From Candidatus Peribacteria bacterium (lineage in GTDB: Bacteria; Patescibacteriota; Gracilibacteria; Peribacterales; Peribacteraceae), in the NCBI GenBank assembly GCA_023245775.1, contig JAHFJR010000001.1, forward strand, positions 1 to 64,000: 64,000 nucleotides of DNA, read 5' to 3'. Position numbers and translations under genes: made by a program. How positions within the stretch are numbered: the first letter of the stretch is position 1; every line of letters starts with the position of its first letter. This document shows positions 28,420 through 38,325 of this stretch, piece by piece. The notes beneath the pieces were generated by a model. The model was not told the origin of the DNA and ran no database searches. It saw nothing but the letters and a program-made list of their open reading frames with translations.

Positions 28420-29509
28420 CTACTCCTCCTTCGCCTCTCTCTTCAGTTCCGCTTCGATCAGCATATCCAAATCCCCGTCGAGTACTCCCGTCGTATCGCT
28501 TGTTTCATAGCCTGTGCGCAGGTCTTTGACCATCTGATAGGGATGTAGCACGTAGCTTCGTATCTGGGAACCGAAATCCGCGCTCACATGTGATCCTTTC
28601 AATTTTTTCTTCTCAGCTTCTTCTTCTGCATGTCGTTTCTCGAGGAGTTTTGCTTTGAGCATGTTCATCGCACGTTCGCGGTTCTGCAGTTGCGACCGTT
28701 CGTTCTGGCAGGCGACGACGAGACCGGTGGGGAGGTGTGTCAGGCGCACGGCGCTGTCGGTCTTATTCACATGCTGCCCACCGGCACCACCCGAACGGTA
28801 GGTGTCGATACGCAGATCACTCATGGCGATCTCGATCTCCTCGCTCCCTGACATGTCCGGTAGCACCTCGACGAGTGCGAAACTGGTCTGACGCAGATTC
28901 TTTGCATTGAACGGTGATAGACGTACGAGGCGGTGTGTTCCGCGCTCGCATTTCAGATGTCCGTACGCTGCGTCACCCGCGCAATGTAGTGTCATAGATT
29001 TAATGCCTGTCTCTTGCCCATCCGTACGTTCGACGATGTCACTCTTCCATTCCTTGCGCTCACAGTAACGTAGGTACATCCGCCCGAGCATTCCTGCCCA
29101 ATCCTGTGCTTCTGTCCCTCCCGCTCCCGCTGAAATCGTCATGTAGGCATTCCCCAGATCATATTTTCCTCCTAGGTACAGTGCGCGCTCGGCAAGACGC
29201 CATGCTCCTGCCAATGTCGCATACTCTCTCTCCAGTGTAGGCAGATCATCAGCATGGCTGACCGTTGCGATGTCGAGGAGATCACGCACATGGCCAAGGA
29301 GCTCCAGCAATGGGAGCCATTGTTTCTTCAGCGCTTTCAGTCGATCGAAGAGACTCTCCGCTCTGCGGTGGTCGTTCCAGAGATCGGGTGCACTCGTCTG
29401 CGTTTCCAGTGTGGCGATGTCCGAGGGAACGTGACGTTTCTCAAAGTGAGTCCTTGCCCATCGTCACGGCATCGAAGAGCTCGGTGATCTTCTTGAGCAG
29501 CTCATCCAT
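28420..29509 (-). CDS. prfB: Peptide chain release factor 2, programmed +1 frameshift at CTT TGA (29446..29441)
   Basis: MDELLKKITELFDAVTMGKDSL^EKRHVPSDIATLE...; GGQ in RSGGAGGQHVNKTDSAVRLTH. Confidence 0.92.
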
Positions 29510-29582
29510 GGAAGGAGGGGGAGGACTATGGTGTACTCTACCACATGCGTGTTCGTGCGACGAGAATATTCCTCCAGTAGAC

Positions 29583-30200
29583 ATGGATACTCCTCCTCCA
29601 TCAGAGCCATCACCTCCCGCATCTTCTTCGGTGCTCCTTCCTGCGATCTCACGTCTTGGTGTACCGGTGTTCCTCTTCGGTGTGGCGTTCCTCATCGCCA
29701 CCAGTGTGCTGACGTCTCTCGTCACTCCCGATCGTTTCCCTGTGCGGATTGGTGACACGGTCGTGCGACTCATCGACCTGGAGGCCGAGCAGAAGAAGTT
29801 GCTCCAGGAGAAGTCTGCTCTCGAGATGACCTCTGGTCTTTTCGAGGAATCACGCACTCCTGTACTCCATCAGCTTGGACTGCTTCGATCCCACATCGTT
29901 CCGGTGGGACGTCTTCTGCTGCAGATCGAGGAGAGTCGCGTCAGCTTCCGTTCTGGTGATCATGATCCTATCGTCCTTGCCAGCCTTCAGATTTCTGGCT
30001 CAGGTTCTAGGATTCTTCTTGGGGGCGAGGTGCGGACACCGGGAGATTCTTCCATGCAGACCCTTGCGTCCTTCGTCGACATTCTCCGTTCACTGCCGCA
30101 TGTTGCCTCGGTGAGGGAACCCGAATACACGAAGCATCAAGAGACGGATGGAACCACCGTCTCTCCTTTCTCCATCACGCTCCTCCTCGATCATGACTAA
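29583..30200 (+). CDS. Hypothetical single-pass membrane protein (possibly PilN/PilO-like)
   Basis: N-terminal TM then coiled/periplasmic region; overlaps next ORF. Confidence 0.6.
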   Translation: MDTPPPSEPSPPASSSVLLPAISRLGVPVFLFGVAFLIATSVLTSLVTPDRFPVRIGDTVVRLIDLEAEQKKLLQEKSALEMTSGLFEESRTPVLHQLGLLRSHIVPVGRLLLQIEESRVSFRSGDHDPIVLASLQISGSGSRILLGGEVRTPGDSSMQTLASFVDILRSLPHVASVREPEYTKHQETDGTTVSPFSITLLLDHD

Positions 30201-31041
30201 TGTTCTTGCCGTTCTCCAGCGGACAAAAATCGGTGCACTCCTCTTCTCGTGTGGGATCGTGCTCTCGGTCGTTGCGTGTGGACTCATCGCGGCGCATACG
30301 CGTTCCTTCTCGCTCAAGCGTGATACAGCCGTGATGATTGGTACGACACTCCCCGAACTTCGGTCCTCCGTCGCGCTCCTGCGTGCCAATACAGAGGCCG
30401 AACAACTCTTCGCGCAGAATGCTCGCATTGCCAGAGAGGAACAGGCATCTGTGTACATTCTTCCTGAGGGCCCCGCGGCTTCGCGTGTCGTCGATGCGCT
30501 CACGACGATCGCGACTGCCCTCGGGAAGGAGATGAAGAGCGATGGATCGATGTCGAGTTTGACCTTTGATACGACGGTGATGGATCACGGAAGCTACAAG
30601 ACCGTCGGCGCTCATCTGACGATACGCGGTGATAGACATTTCCTTGCGCGCTTCCTCACGATCCTCTCCTTTGGTGGCGATATGATGATTCGTGATGTAC
30701 TGACCGAAGATGACATCGATCGTTTCCTGCGCTTGGTCGAGGCCGACTCGCCACTCTCGCTCAAGGATGCAGAAGACTTCCTGTACACGGATCTTCTGCA
30801 GTATCTGGCCCACCCCGAACACGTTGAACAAGCCCTCTGGAAGGACATCTCACCAGAGGCTCAATCCGACCTCAAGACGTTCCTCCTGACGTCTGGTTTG
30901 CCTTCGGCGAAGATGGCGTTTGGTAGTCTTGTTTCAGCCATGAATACCAAGCGCGTCTGGCCTCTACCGCTCCTCTCGATTGACGCCCTCTCGCACGATG
31001 CAGACCGATGGCTCATCGATGTGACACTCTATCGTCGATGA
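30193..31041 (+). CDS. Hypothetical membrane protein, operon partner of 29583..30200
   Basis: MTNVLAVLQRTKIGALLFSCGIVLSVVACGLIAAH N-terminal TM; ATGA overlap with next GT. Confidence 0.6.
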   Translation: MTNVLAVLQRTKIGALLFSCGIVLSVVACGLIAAHTRSFSLKRDTAVMIGTTLPELRSSVALLRANTEAEQLFAQNARIAREEQASVYILPEGPAASRVVDALTTIATALGKEMKSDGSMSSLTFDTTVMDHGSYKTVGAHLTIRGDRHFLARFLTILSFGGDMMIRDVLTEDDIDRFLRLVEADSPLSLKDAEDFLYTDLLQYLAHPEHVEQALWKDISPEAQSDLKTFLLTSGLPSAKMAFGSLVSAMNTKRVWPLPLLSIDALSHDADRWLIDVTLYRR

Positions 31042-32075
31042 GCATCAAGCACATCCTTCTTCTCACACGGAGCCTCCAGGGTGGGGAGGGGGGGATGCAG
31101 CTGTACACACGAATCGTGATCGATGGACTCCGGAAGCGTCACATTCCGTTGACGGTGATCGGATACCAAGGCGGACGTTTCGGACTGCCATTCTTCTTGG
31201 TGTCTGCGTGGATACGCACACTCTTCTTCCAGGGAACACAGGTGCATTTCGGTGATGGAGTTCTCGTTCTCTCTGCACCGATCCTGCGTTTTTTCCGACC
31301 GCGTCTCAGGCTCAGTGCCACGGTGTTCGGGTTGGATCTGCTGTATCCGTCTGCGTTCTATCAATACGTTCTCAGGCGCGCGCTTCCGGTGATCGATCGC
31401 GTCGTTGCGATCAGTGCTGCAACGGCTGATGCTGCGCGTGCGCGTGGGGCACGAACGGAAGGTCTTGCCGTCATTCCATGTGGAATTGATCGCGAAGATC
31501 GTGGCATGGAGAGAGTGCCGATTCGTGGAGAGAAGCGAGTGGATCTCCTTCTGTTTGGTCGCCAGATCAAGCGCAAGGGGACTGCGTGGTTTCTCGAATA
31601 TGTCCTTTCATTACTCCTTCAGAGTGTTCCTGTACTCCATGTGACGATCGCTGGAGATGGCCCCGAACTTCCGCGCCTTCGGGAACTTGTTTCACGACGT
31701 GGATGGGAGCATGTCGTCGAGATCCTCGGCGTGGTGAAGGAGGAGAAAAAATGGACACTCTTCTCGGAAGCGACTCTCTTCCTCATGCCCAATATTCCGG
31801 TTGCGGGTGACATGGAGGGTTTCGGACTCACCTGCATCGAGGCGGCGAGCATGGGACTCCCTGTTGTTGCTGCGAGACTGGAGGGGATCCAAGATGCGGT
31901 GATCGATCGCGAGACGGGACTTTTTTTCACTCCACTTGATGCGACCGACTGCGTACGTGTTCTCAAAGAAGCACTTGCAAAAAAATGGTATCCACAGGCC
32001 ATTCGAGAGGCACAACAACACAACTATCATTCTGATCTGATGTTGCATCGAACTCTCGAACATGTCTGCTCCTAA
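31038..32075 (+). CDS. Glycosyltransferase family 4
   Basis: TRSLQGGEGGMQLYTR...FGRQIKRKGTAWFLEYV...EGFGLTCIEAASMGLPVVAARLEGI. Confidence 0.92.
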   Translation: MSIKHILLLTRSLQGGEGGMQLYTRIVIDGLRKRHIPLTVIGYQGGRFGLPFFLVSAWIRTLFFQGTQVHFGDGVLVLSAPILRFFRPRLRLSATVFGLDLLYPSAFYQYVLRRALPVIDRVVAISAATADAARARGARTEGLAVIPCGIDREDRGMERVPIRGEKRVDLLLFGRQIKRKGTAWFLEYVLSLLLQSVPVLHVTIAGDGPELPRLRELVSRRGWEHVVEILGVVKEEKKWTLFSEATLFLMPNIPVAGDMEGFGLTCIEAASMGLPVVAARLEGIQDAVIDRETGLFFTPLDATDCVRVLKEALAKKWYPQAIREAQQHNYHSDLMLHRTLEHVCS

Positions 32076-33096
32076 ACCCTCCATTGGCTTCGTCACGTGG
32101 GACTTCTGTCCGCCGATGGGTGGCATGGGTCGACATGTGCGTTCGCTCGAAGTAGGGCTTCGCAGAGCGGGGCACGCCGTTGCAGTCTTGAGTCGATCGA
32201 CGCTGCGGCTTCCGTTCGGTCGCAATCTCCTCTTTTCACTGCTCCTTGGACGCACGCTCCGTCGGTGGATCGCCGATGTTCGGCCAGACATTGTGCACGT
32301 GCACACAGGACCGGGCGGTGTCCTTCTTCTCCGGCGTCCGTCTCTCTGTCCGCTCGTGGTCACGGCGAATCATACGTACTGCGATCAATCGAGACTGCGT
32401 GGTCAGTGGTGGAAAAAATTCCTTGTCCCGTGGGAGCGTCGCACGTATCAGCTTGCGGATAGCATCGTTTGCCTCTCACAGGATACGGCGGATTCTGTTG
32501 CACGTGCGTATGGCATTGATACGAACAAGCTCACGGTCATCCCGTGCGGATTCGATGTGTCGTTCTTCGCTTCCTTCGATCGCCCTCTCGCCGCTCGTGT
32601 TCGTACCTGTGTCTTCGTTGGGCGTCCGGATTTCAGGAAAGGGTCCGATCTTCTGCTTGAAGCATGGAAGATCGTCGAGCGGCGTGTGCCGACTGCACGC
32701 CTTCATCTTGTTGGCTTTCCCATCCGAGACACGTCGTCGATGCTCTCGTCGGTTTCTCTGTCGGATCAGGAGCTTGCGACATTGCTCGGTACGTCACGCA
32801 CCGTTGTGTGTCCTTCGCGTCTCGAGGGTTTTGGTCTCGTCGCCGCTGAGTCGATCGCTGCAGGGACCCCTGTCGTTGCAACCAATGTCCTCGGGCTTCG
32901 GTCGGTGGTGTCGGATCAGAAGACGGGCTTGCTCGCAGAGCTTGATCCGCGTGATCTCGCTAGGAAACTGATTGCCATTCTCACAGATGATGTGCTCTGG
33001 GAGCAGTTGCACCGTGGCTGTAGGCAGGATCGTGATCGGTTTGATACTCGCATTGAAATCGATCGATACCGAGAGGTGTATGCTTCGATGCGATGA
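32062..33096 (+). CDS. Glycosyltransferase family 4
   Basis: PPMGGMGRHVRSLEVGLRRAGH...FVGRPDFRKGSDLLLEAW...EGFGLVAAESIAAGTPVVATNVLG. Confidence 0.92.
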   Translation: MSAPKPSIGFVTWDFCPPMGGMGRHVRSLEVGLRRAGHAVAVLSRSTLRLPFGRNLLFSLLLGRTLRRWIADVRPDIVHVHTGPGGVLLLRRPSLCPLVVTANHTYCDQSRLRGQWWKKFLVPWERRTYQLADSIVCLSQDTADSVARAYGIDTNKLTVIPCGFDVSFFASFDRPLAARVRTCVFVGRPDFRKGSDLLLEAWKIVERRVPTARLHLVGFPIRDTSSMLSSVSLSDQELATLLGTSRTVVCPSRLEGFGLVAAESIAAGTPVVATNVLGLRSVVSDQKTGLLAELDPRDLARKLIAILTDDVLWEQLHRGCRQDRDRFDTRIEIDRYREVYASMR

Positions 33097-34694
33097 AGGC
33101 ATTCTTCCACAAGCGATCATCGATGACCGTGGCAGCTGCAGCGCTGATTCTCCTGTTGCTCGCCAAATACTTCTGGTCCTTCTTCGCTTTCCCCGGCGTT
33201 CCGTTCGGCTACGACGCGGGGATCTATCGATACTTGTTCCTCAAGCACGCACACGCTTTCCCTCCTTTTCTGGTGACGACTCTTCCGCCATGGGCCGCCG
33301 CCCATCCGCTTGGTCTCTTCTTCTTCTCGACGTTGCTTCTCGACCTTGGCGTTCCTGTGGACTCTCTGATTGGATGGGTGTGGAATCTGTTTCCTGTCGT
33401 TCTCAGCATCGTGTTTGCCTCCGTGCTCTCGAGGCGTCATGGTACGCAGTTCGGGCTTCTTCTTCTGCTCGTCTGTGTGCTATCGACGGTGCAGCTGCAA
33501 GGCTTTCTGATGATCTACTGGAAAGTATTTGTCGCCTTGCTGTGGTCGGTTCTTGCGTTCGATGCGTTCGAGAGGAATTCCAGGGTCTGGATTGTGTTCG
33601 GCATGATGGTGATTGCCACCCATCAGCAGATCGGTCTGATTTTCGTGCTTGCAGTTCTGGGTGCTACTTTCTGCGGGGACAGGAAGCATCTCCTGCAGGC
33701 TCTTTCGCGATGGCTTCTCTCCTGCGTTCTTGGAGCGCTCTGGTACCTGCCGAATGCAGAGCGTGCCATCGGTGACATTCTGCCGCTCCTCTTCGGTTCA
33801 TTTGTCCTCCGTCTCGCTCTCCTCATCGCAGGGCTTGGAATCGGTGTGTTCTTCATCGTGCGTGCAGTGCCAAAGCACCTCTACATCCTCCTGTGGATGC
33901 TCTGTTTCCTCTTCGTGACTGTCGGTGTTCTCGTGCCTCTGACCGGACATGCGCCAGCAGCACTCTCACATCTCCTCGATCGTTCCATGGATACGAATGG
34001 AGGATCGTTCTTCACCATGCGAGAGTATCTGCAGCGATCGCTCCCGCTCCTCCTCCTCGGCTGTATTGGCTTCTTCTCTTCTCTTCGAAGGGAGCGAGGG
34101 AGCGTTTGGCAGTTCGCCGTCATGGTCTGTGTGCTCGCCGTTGTCACGCACGCATTCTTCTATCGTCGCTTCCTCCTCCCTCTAGATTTCTACCTCCTCC
34201 CATGTGCGGCATGGGGCATACGTGAGCTGTGGGATCGACGTCTGTGGGCTACTCGTCTCTTGGTTCTCGTGCTCATCGTGGCTCAGGGATATCTTCTGTT
34301 CCAGCACATCAGAAGTCTTGACCCGCACGTGGAGCCAGCGATGCTCGCCTTCTTTGCAGAGCTTCCTTCGACCGTTGAACCATCTGCGCAGGTGATCGTG
34401 CTCGACACGATGGCTCCGTGGGTCGTCGGTTACCTGCTCGATGCGGAGGTGAGTGGTCCGGGGATCTTCGACTCGCAACCGCTTGAGGCTTGGCAGACAT
34501 TTCTCTACGGTTCGCATGCTGACCGTGAGCTCTTCATCAAGCACTATCCGCTTGGGACGTACTTCTTCGCGAGCGATGTGTTTCGTGCGTACTACCCCCC
34601 GCAGGTGCAGACACTCCTCACAGATCCGTGCCTCCTCCCCACGACGATGACAGGTTTATTCCGTTCGGCATGTAGCGCTTCGGCGTCCATCTGA
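33093..34694 (+). CDS. Polytopic membrane protein (GT-C-like)
   Basis: 533 aa, many TMs, ATGA coupling to the GT4 gene. Confidence 0.7.
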   Translation: MKAFFHKRSSMTVAAAALILLLLAKYFWSFFAFPGVPFGYDAGIYRYLFLKHAHAFPPFLVTTLPPWAAAHPLGLFFFSTLLLDLGVPVDSLIGWVWNLFPVVLSIVFASVLSRRHGTQFGLLLLLVCVLSTVQLQGFLMIYWKVFVALLWSVLAFDAFERNSRVWIVFGMMVIATHQQIGLIFVLAVLGATFCGDRKHLLQALSRWLLSCVLGALWYLPNAERAIGDILPLLFGSFVLRLALLIAGLGIGVFFIVRAVPKHLYILLWMLCFLFVTVGVLVPLTGHAPAALSHLLDRSMDTNGGSFFTMREYLQRSLPLLLLGCIGFFSSLRRERGSVWQFAVMVCVLAVVTHAFFYRRFLLPLDFYLLPCAAWGIRELWDRRLWATRLLVLVLIVAQGYLLFQHIRSLDPHVEPAMLAFFAELPSTVEPSAQVIVLDTMAPWVVGYLLDAEVSGPGIFDSQPLEAWQTFLYGSHADRELFIKHYPLGTYFFASDVFRAYYPPQVQTLLTDPCLLPTTMTGLFRSACSASASI

Positions 34695-34805
34695 CGCACA
34701 GCTCTTCCTTGACCGACGCGTAACGAATGGGCATCCTTCCAGTGTTCTTCCGTCCTCCTTCCCCACGTTCCTCTGCGACAACGCTACTCTCGTCCGGTCT
34801 TCTCG

Positions 34806-35309
34806 ATGCACAAACCGAGATTCAACGAGCAGATTCGTGCTCTGGAAGTACTCTTGGTTGCTGATGATGGGGTTGCTGAGAAACTTCCGATTGCCGCAGC
34901 TCTCGCACGTGCACAGGAGCAGGGATTCGATCTCATCGAAGTCTCCCCGAAAGCCGTCCCGCCCGTGGTCAAGATCGGTGATTTTGGTAGTTACTTGTAT
35001 CGGTTGAAGAAGAAGGAGAAGCAGCAGAAATCTCACAGTAAGCAGACGGAGGTGAAGGTGGTACGCTTCGGTTTTCGCACGGATACGGGGGATCTGGATC
35101 GTCTCGCGGATCGCAGCCGCGAGTTCCTTGGGGAGCGCAACATGGTCAAGGTCTCGGTGGCACTCCGTGGTCGTGAGTTGAGTAATCAGCAATTTGCTGT
35201 CGAGAAGATGAAGAAGTTCATCGCAGGACTCGAAGACGCTGCCGAGGTGGACCAGCCGATCAAGAAGCAGGGGAATCAGTACATTGTGATTCTGAGGCCG
35301 AAAAAGTAG
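34806..35309 (+). CDS. infC: Translation initiation factor IF-3
   Basis: FNEQIRALEVLLVADDG...DLIEVSPKAVPPVVKIGDFGSYLY. Confidence 0.93.
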   Translation: MHKPRFNEQIRALEVLLVADDGVAEKLPIAAALARAQEQGFDLIEVSPKAVPPVVKIGDFGSYLYRLKKKEKQQKSHSKQTEVKVVRFGFRTDTGDLDRLADRSREFLGERNMVKVSVALRGRELSNQQFAVEKMKKFIAGLEDAAEVDQPIKKQGNQYIVILRPKK

Positions 35310-35350
35310 GTTGCCTTTTCCGTCGGCACTGTCTACACTCCATCGACCGT

Positions 35351-35545
35351 ATGCCCAAGCTGAAGTCCCACAGCGGCGCCAAGAAGCGAATTCGCATGAC
35401 CGGAAGCGGAAAACTCGTCTTCAATCGCAACAGTCGAAATCATCTTCTCCTCCAGAAGAACAAGCGCCAGAAACGCTTAAATCGGACGAAGCTCATGCAT
35501 CCGACGAATGAGCGCGCCCTCGCGCACCTTGTTCCGCACCTCTAA
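35351..35545 (+). CDS. rpmI: 50S ribosomal protein L35
   Basis: MPKLKSHSGAKKRIRMTGSGKLVFNRNSRNHLLLQKNKRQKR. Confidence 0.95.
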   Translation: MPKLKSHSGAKKRIRMTGSGKLVFNRNSRNHLLLQKNKRQKRLNRTKLMHPTNERALAHLVPHL

Positions 35546-35551
35546 CACCTC

Positions 35552-35902
35552 ATGCGCGTCAAACGTGGTATCCATAGGCACAGAAGAGTCAAGGCTCTGC
35601 ACAAGCTCACGAAGGGCTACAAGGGCATGCGTCGCAGCACTGTGAAGAAGGCGAAGGAAGCTGTGATCAAGGCTGGTCAGAATGCCTATCGCGACCGCAA
35701 ACTCAAGAAGCGCGATTTCCGTTCACTCTGGACCATCCGCTTGAATGGAGCGCTTCGTTCGATGGGTCTGAACTACTCGCGTTTCATTCCAGCACTCGCC
35801 AAGGCAAAGATCACGCTCGATCGCAAGTCACTTTCTGAAATCGCCATTCACCATCCAGAAATTTTCAAGCAGATTGTGAAGGAGTCGGGGCTGGGGAATT
35901 GA
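35552..35902 (+). CDS. rplT: 50S ribosomal protein L20
   Basis: MRVKRGIHRHRRVKALHKLTKGYKGMRRSTVKKAKEAVIKAGQNAYRDRKLKKRDFRSLW. Confidence 0.96.
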   Translation: MRVKRGIHRHRRVKALHKLTKGYKGMRRSTVKKAKEAVIKAGQNAYRDRKLKKRDFRSLWTIRLNGALRSMGLNYSRFIPALAKAKITLDRKSLSEIAIHHPEIFKQIVKESGLGN

Positions 35903-36001
35903 AAATGGAAAATGGAACATTGAGAATATGTTTCTCGCAGCTTCATCGTGCAGTGTAGACAGAAGGGAGCGGGTTTTCTACCCGCGGGTTTCGAGAAAAA
36001 T

Positions 36002-36271
36002 TCACACATTCGCAATCCTCTTCTTCCCCCTCGCGATCACATCAGTGATCACGTCTTTTAGCGAGTAGAGCCCCCAAATGCTGTTCAGAATGACGAATGG
36101 CCATGCTTTTCCTGCAACGCCATAGACCACGAGGAGGAGAGAGCCGAGGAAATTGACTGTGTCGTAGATCAGATCATCCTGCGACCACGTGTGCGATTGC
36201 ACCATGAAGAAACCAATGAGAATCAGGATCATTCCTGCAATGCCCATGAGGAAGTAGGGGTCGAATTGCAT
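36002..36271 (-). CDS. Small integral membrane protein (CBU_0592-like)
   Basis: 89 aa, GMILILIGFFMVQSHTWSQDDLIYDTVNFLGSLLLVVYG. Confidence 0.65.
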   Translation of the reverse strand: MQFDPYFLMGIAGMILILIGFFMVQSHTWSQDDLIYDTVNFLGSLLLVVYGVAGKAWPFVILNSIWGLYSLKDVITDVIARGKKRIANV

Positions 36272-36307
36272 AGATGATGAGCGGAGAAAGTATGTCTTTC
36301 GTGAAAT

Positions 36308-37276
36308 TTACCACTTCTTGCGTTCGATGCGAATGAACCCCGAGACTTCGAGGAACGTCATCTTCGGGTCCACCTTCTTCATGTCATCGAGCATCAGATT
36401 CACACCGAGGGCGTCGCTGGCCATGTGGCTGCACTGGATGATATTCACATTGTGCTTCTTGGCTTCCTCCAGCGATTTCTCGGTGACGTGCATCGAGAGG
36501 ACGGTGCCGACTCCGGCCCGCGCCTTTGCCTCGAAAAATTCCTCGGGACCGTTCGTGCCGCCGGTGAACTCGGTTGCGCAGATTTTCCCAGGACGGCTCG
36601 AACGACTGCCGCTGACGATGATTGGCGGATTACCCTTGAGCGCGAACTTCTTGTACTCCGGAATCTCGAGGATGGCGTTCACGATCTCACCAAGGTCGTC
36701 GTACTCGTGCTTGCAGATGTGTTTCTCCATGAAGGCCCACACGAGGTTATCGGTGATGGTGTGACAGCAGACAGCGCTGAAGCCGAGGAGTTCCGCCGCG
36801 CGTTCCGTGCGAAATAAATTATCGGCATGAATGGCGCGCCAGATTTTCTCCATGCGCGGCCGGAGCAGTCCCTCCGCTTGGTTCACCGAGACGCCGACTC
36901 CAGCGAGCAGGTCGATCTGTACCGGCATGACTTTATCGAGGTCGGCGAGTGCGCGGCCCTCTGGATGATGAATGAGCATGCCGTCGATCTTCTTCCCTTG
37001 GCTTCGAAGACGATCTGCAAGGAGCAGTTCTGGGGTTTCGATATCGATGCCGACCATGAGGTGCGTGAACTCGCTTTCGTCTGTCCCTGCGATGATGCGG
37101 CAGTCTGGAAACGGGTTCCATGTGCGTTCGACGTCAAAGAGCTCCTTCTCCTTCCCCTCAAGCTTTTTCTCCTTCTCCTTCGTCTTCTTGAGCATCTTTG
37201 CGATCCTCTCCTTGCCTCGGGGGTCGTAGTTGATGCCGAGACTGACCGCGCGTTCAAAAAATTTCTTGAGTTTCAT
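36308..37276 (-). CDS. NIF3-like / NGG1p-interacting factor protein
   Basis: MKLKKFFERAVSLGINYDPRGKERIAKMLKKTKEKEKK...GIDIETPELLLADRL; start trimmed from the 441 aa ORF because its 5' part overlaps the upstream GT2 gene. Confidence 0.75.
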   Translation of the reverse strand: MKLKKFFERAVSLGINYDPRGKERIAKMLKKTKEKEKKLEGKEKELFDVERTWNPFPDCRIIAGTDESEFTHLMVGIDIETPELLLADRLRSQGKKIDGMLIHHPEGRALADLDKVMPVQIDLLAGVGVSVNQAEGLLRPRMEKIWRAIHADNLFRTERAAELLGFSAVCCHTITDNLVWAFMEKHICKHEYDDLGEIVNAILEIPEYKKFALKGNPPIIVSGSRSSRPGKICATEFTGGTNGPEEFFEAKARAGVGTVLSMHVTEKSLEEAKKHNVNIIQCSHMASDALGVNLMLDDMKKVDPKMTFLEVSGFIRIERKKW

Positions 37277-37311
37277 AGTGACGAGAGCGTACCGATGCTT
37301 TGTTCGTATCG

Positions 37312-38265
37312 TCAATAAAAAATCTGCTTCAGAATACTCTTTCCGATGAGTATCGGATGCCGGAGGCAGAATCTCACGAGCATCGATGAGCCTTGTGGAG
37401 ACGCCCTCTTTCCTGACTGTACGCGGGTGAAGAATTTTTCGACCATGTGGGCGACCGCCCGATTTCTCGCGCGGATCGCGGCTGCCCGATCGTCGCCTTG
37501 TAGAGCCGGAATGAGACATTCGAAGCAGCGAAGTCGATCGAAGAGGCCAGTCCCCATCTCCTGATGCACGGCACTCGCTCCCTTCGGATGCACGCGGAAC
37601 ACGCCGTAGTTTTTTTCGTTCAGAACAGTGCAATCGGAGATCAGAAGGAGGCGCTGCCAGTACTCGGTATCCAGAAACTGCGGCATGTCTTCTAGGAAGG
37701 GTCCGGCTTTCCTCATGGTCTCGCGTCGCATCACGACGAAGCTCGGTTCGCCGATGATGTTCGGATGCAGCTCATGATCGATCCAGAAGCGAAGTAGCTC
37801 ACGTCCGCGATGCAGGCCTGCAGAAATATTTTTTTCTTTGAATGATTGCACGGCTTCGTAGAGCGGAAAATTCCGAATGTCTCCCTCGCTTCGGTACTCG
37901 TGGCGTAGCGAGACGAATCCGACATTCGGGTGATGCTCCAGAATGTTCACCGCATTTTTCAGGTACTCCGTTGACCAGACGTCGTCTTGAAACAGGAAGG
38001 CAATGAACGGTGCGGAAGTTTTTTCGATGCAGACGTTCCAGTTTCTTCCGATGCCGAGTTTCTGATTGCTCGCGGCAAACGTGAGACGCGGATCGTTCAG
38101 AAACGGTTCGACGATGGCTTTCGCTTCGCTCTTGGGGGAGCAATCATCGTGAATCATCGCATGCCAATCCTGAAACTCCTGCATTCTGAGACTCTGCAGC
38201 GCTTCCGTGAGGTGAGCTGAGTTCGGTTGGAATGTTGGGAGGAGGACATCGATTCTGGGATTCAT
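37312..38265 (-). CDS. Glycosyltransferase family 2
   Basis: NPRIDVLLPTFQPNSAHLTEALQSLRMQ...FLFQDDVWS. Confidence 0.88.
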   Translation of the reverse strand: MNPRIDVLLPTFQPNSAHLTEALQSLRMQEFQDWHAMIHDDCSPKSEAKAIVEPFLNDPRLTFAASNQKLGIGRNWNVCIEKTSAPFIAFLFQDDVWSTEYLKNAVNILEHHPNVGFVSLRHEYRSEGDIRNFPLYEAVQSFKEKNISAGLHRGRELLRFWIDHELHPNIIGEPSFVVMRRETMRKAGPFLEDMPQFLDTEYWQRLLLISDCTVLNEKNYGVFRVHPKGASAVHQEMGTGLFDRLRCFECLIPALQGDDRAAAIRARNRAVAHMVEKFFTRVQSGKRASPQGSSMLVRFCLRHPILIGKSILKQIFY

Positions 38266-38325
38266 AAGGACAGCATTCTACCAGTTGATCTGTCAGGTAT
38301 CAGCCAAAAACGGTACGCTGCAGGC

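Noticed and set aside
36308-37633. Full 441-aa version of the NIF3-like ORF
   Set aside because: N-terminal ~120 codons overlap the GT2 gene and look non-coding; internal MKLKKFFERAVSLG is the natural start.
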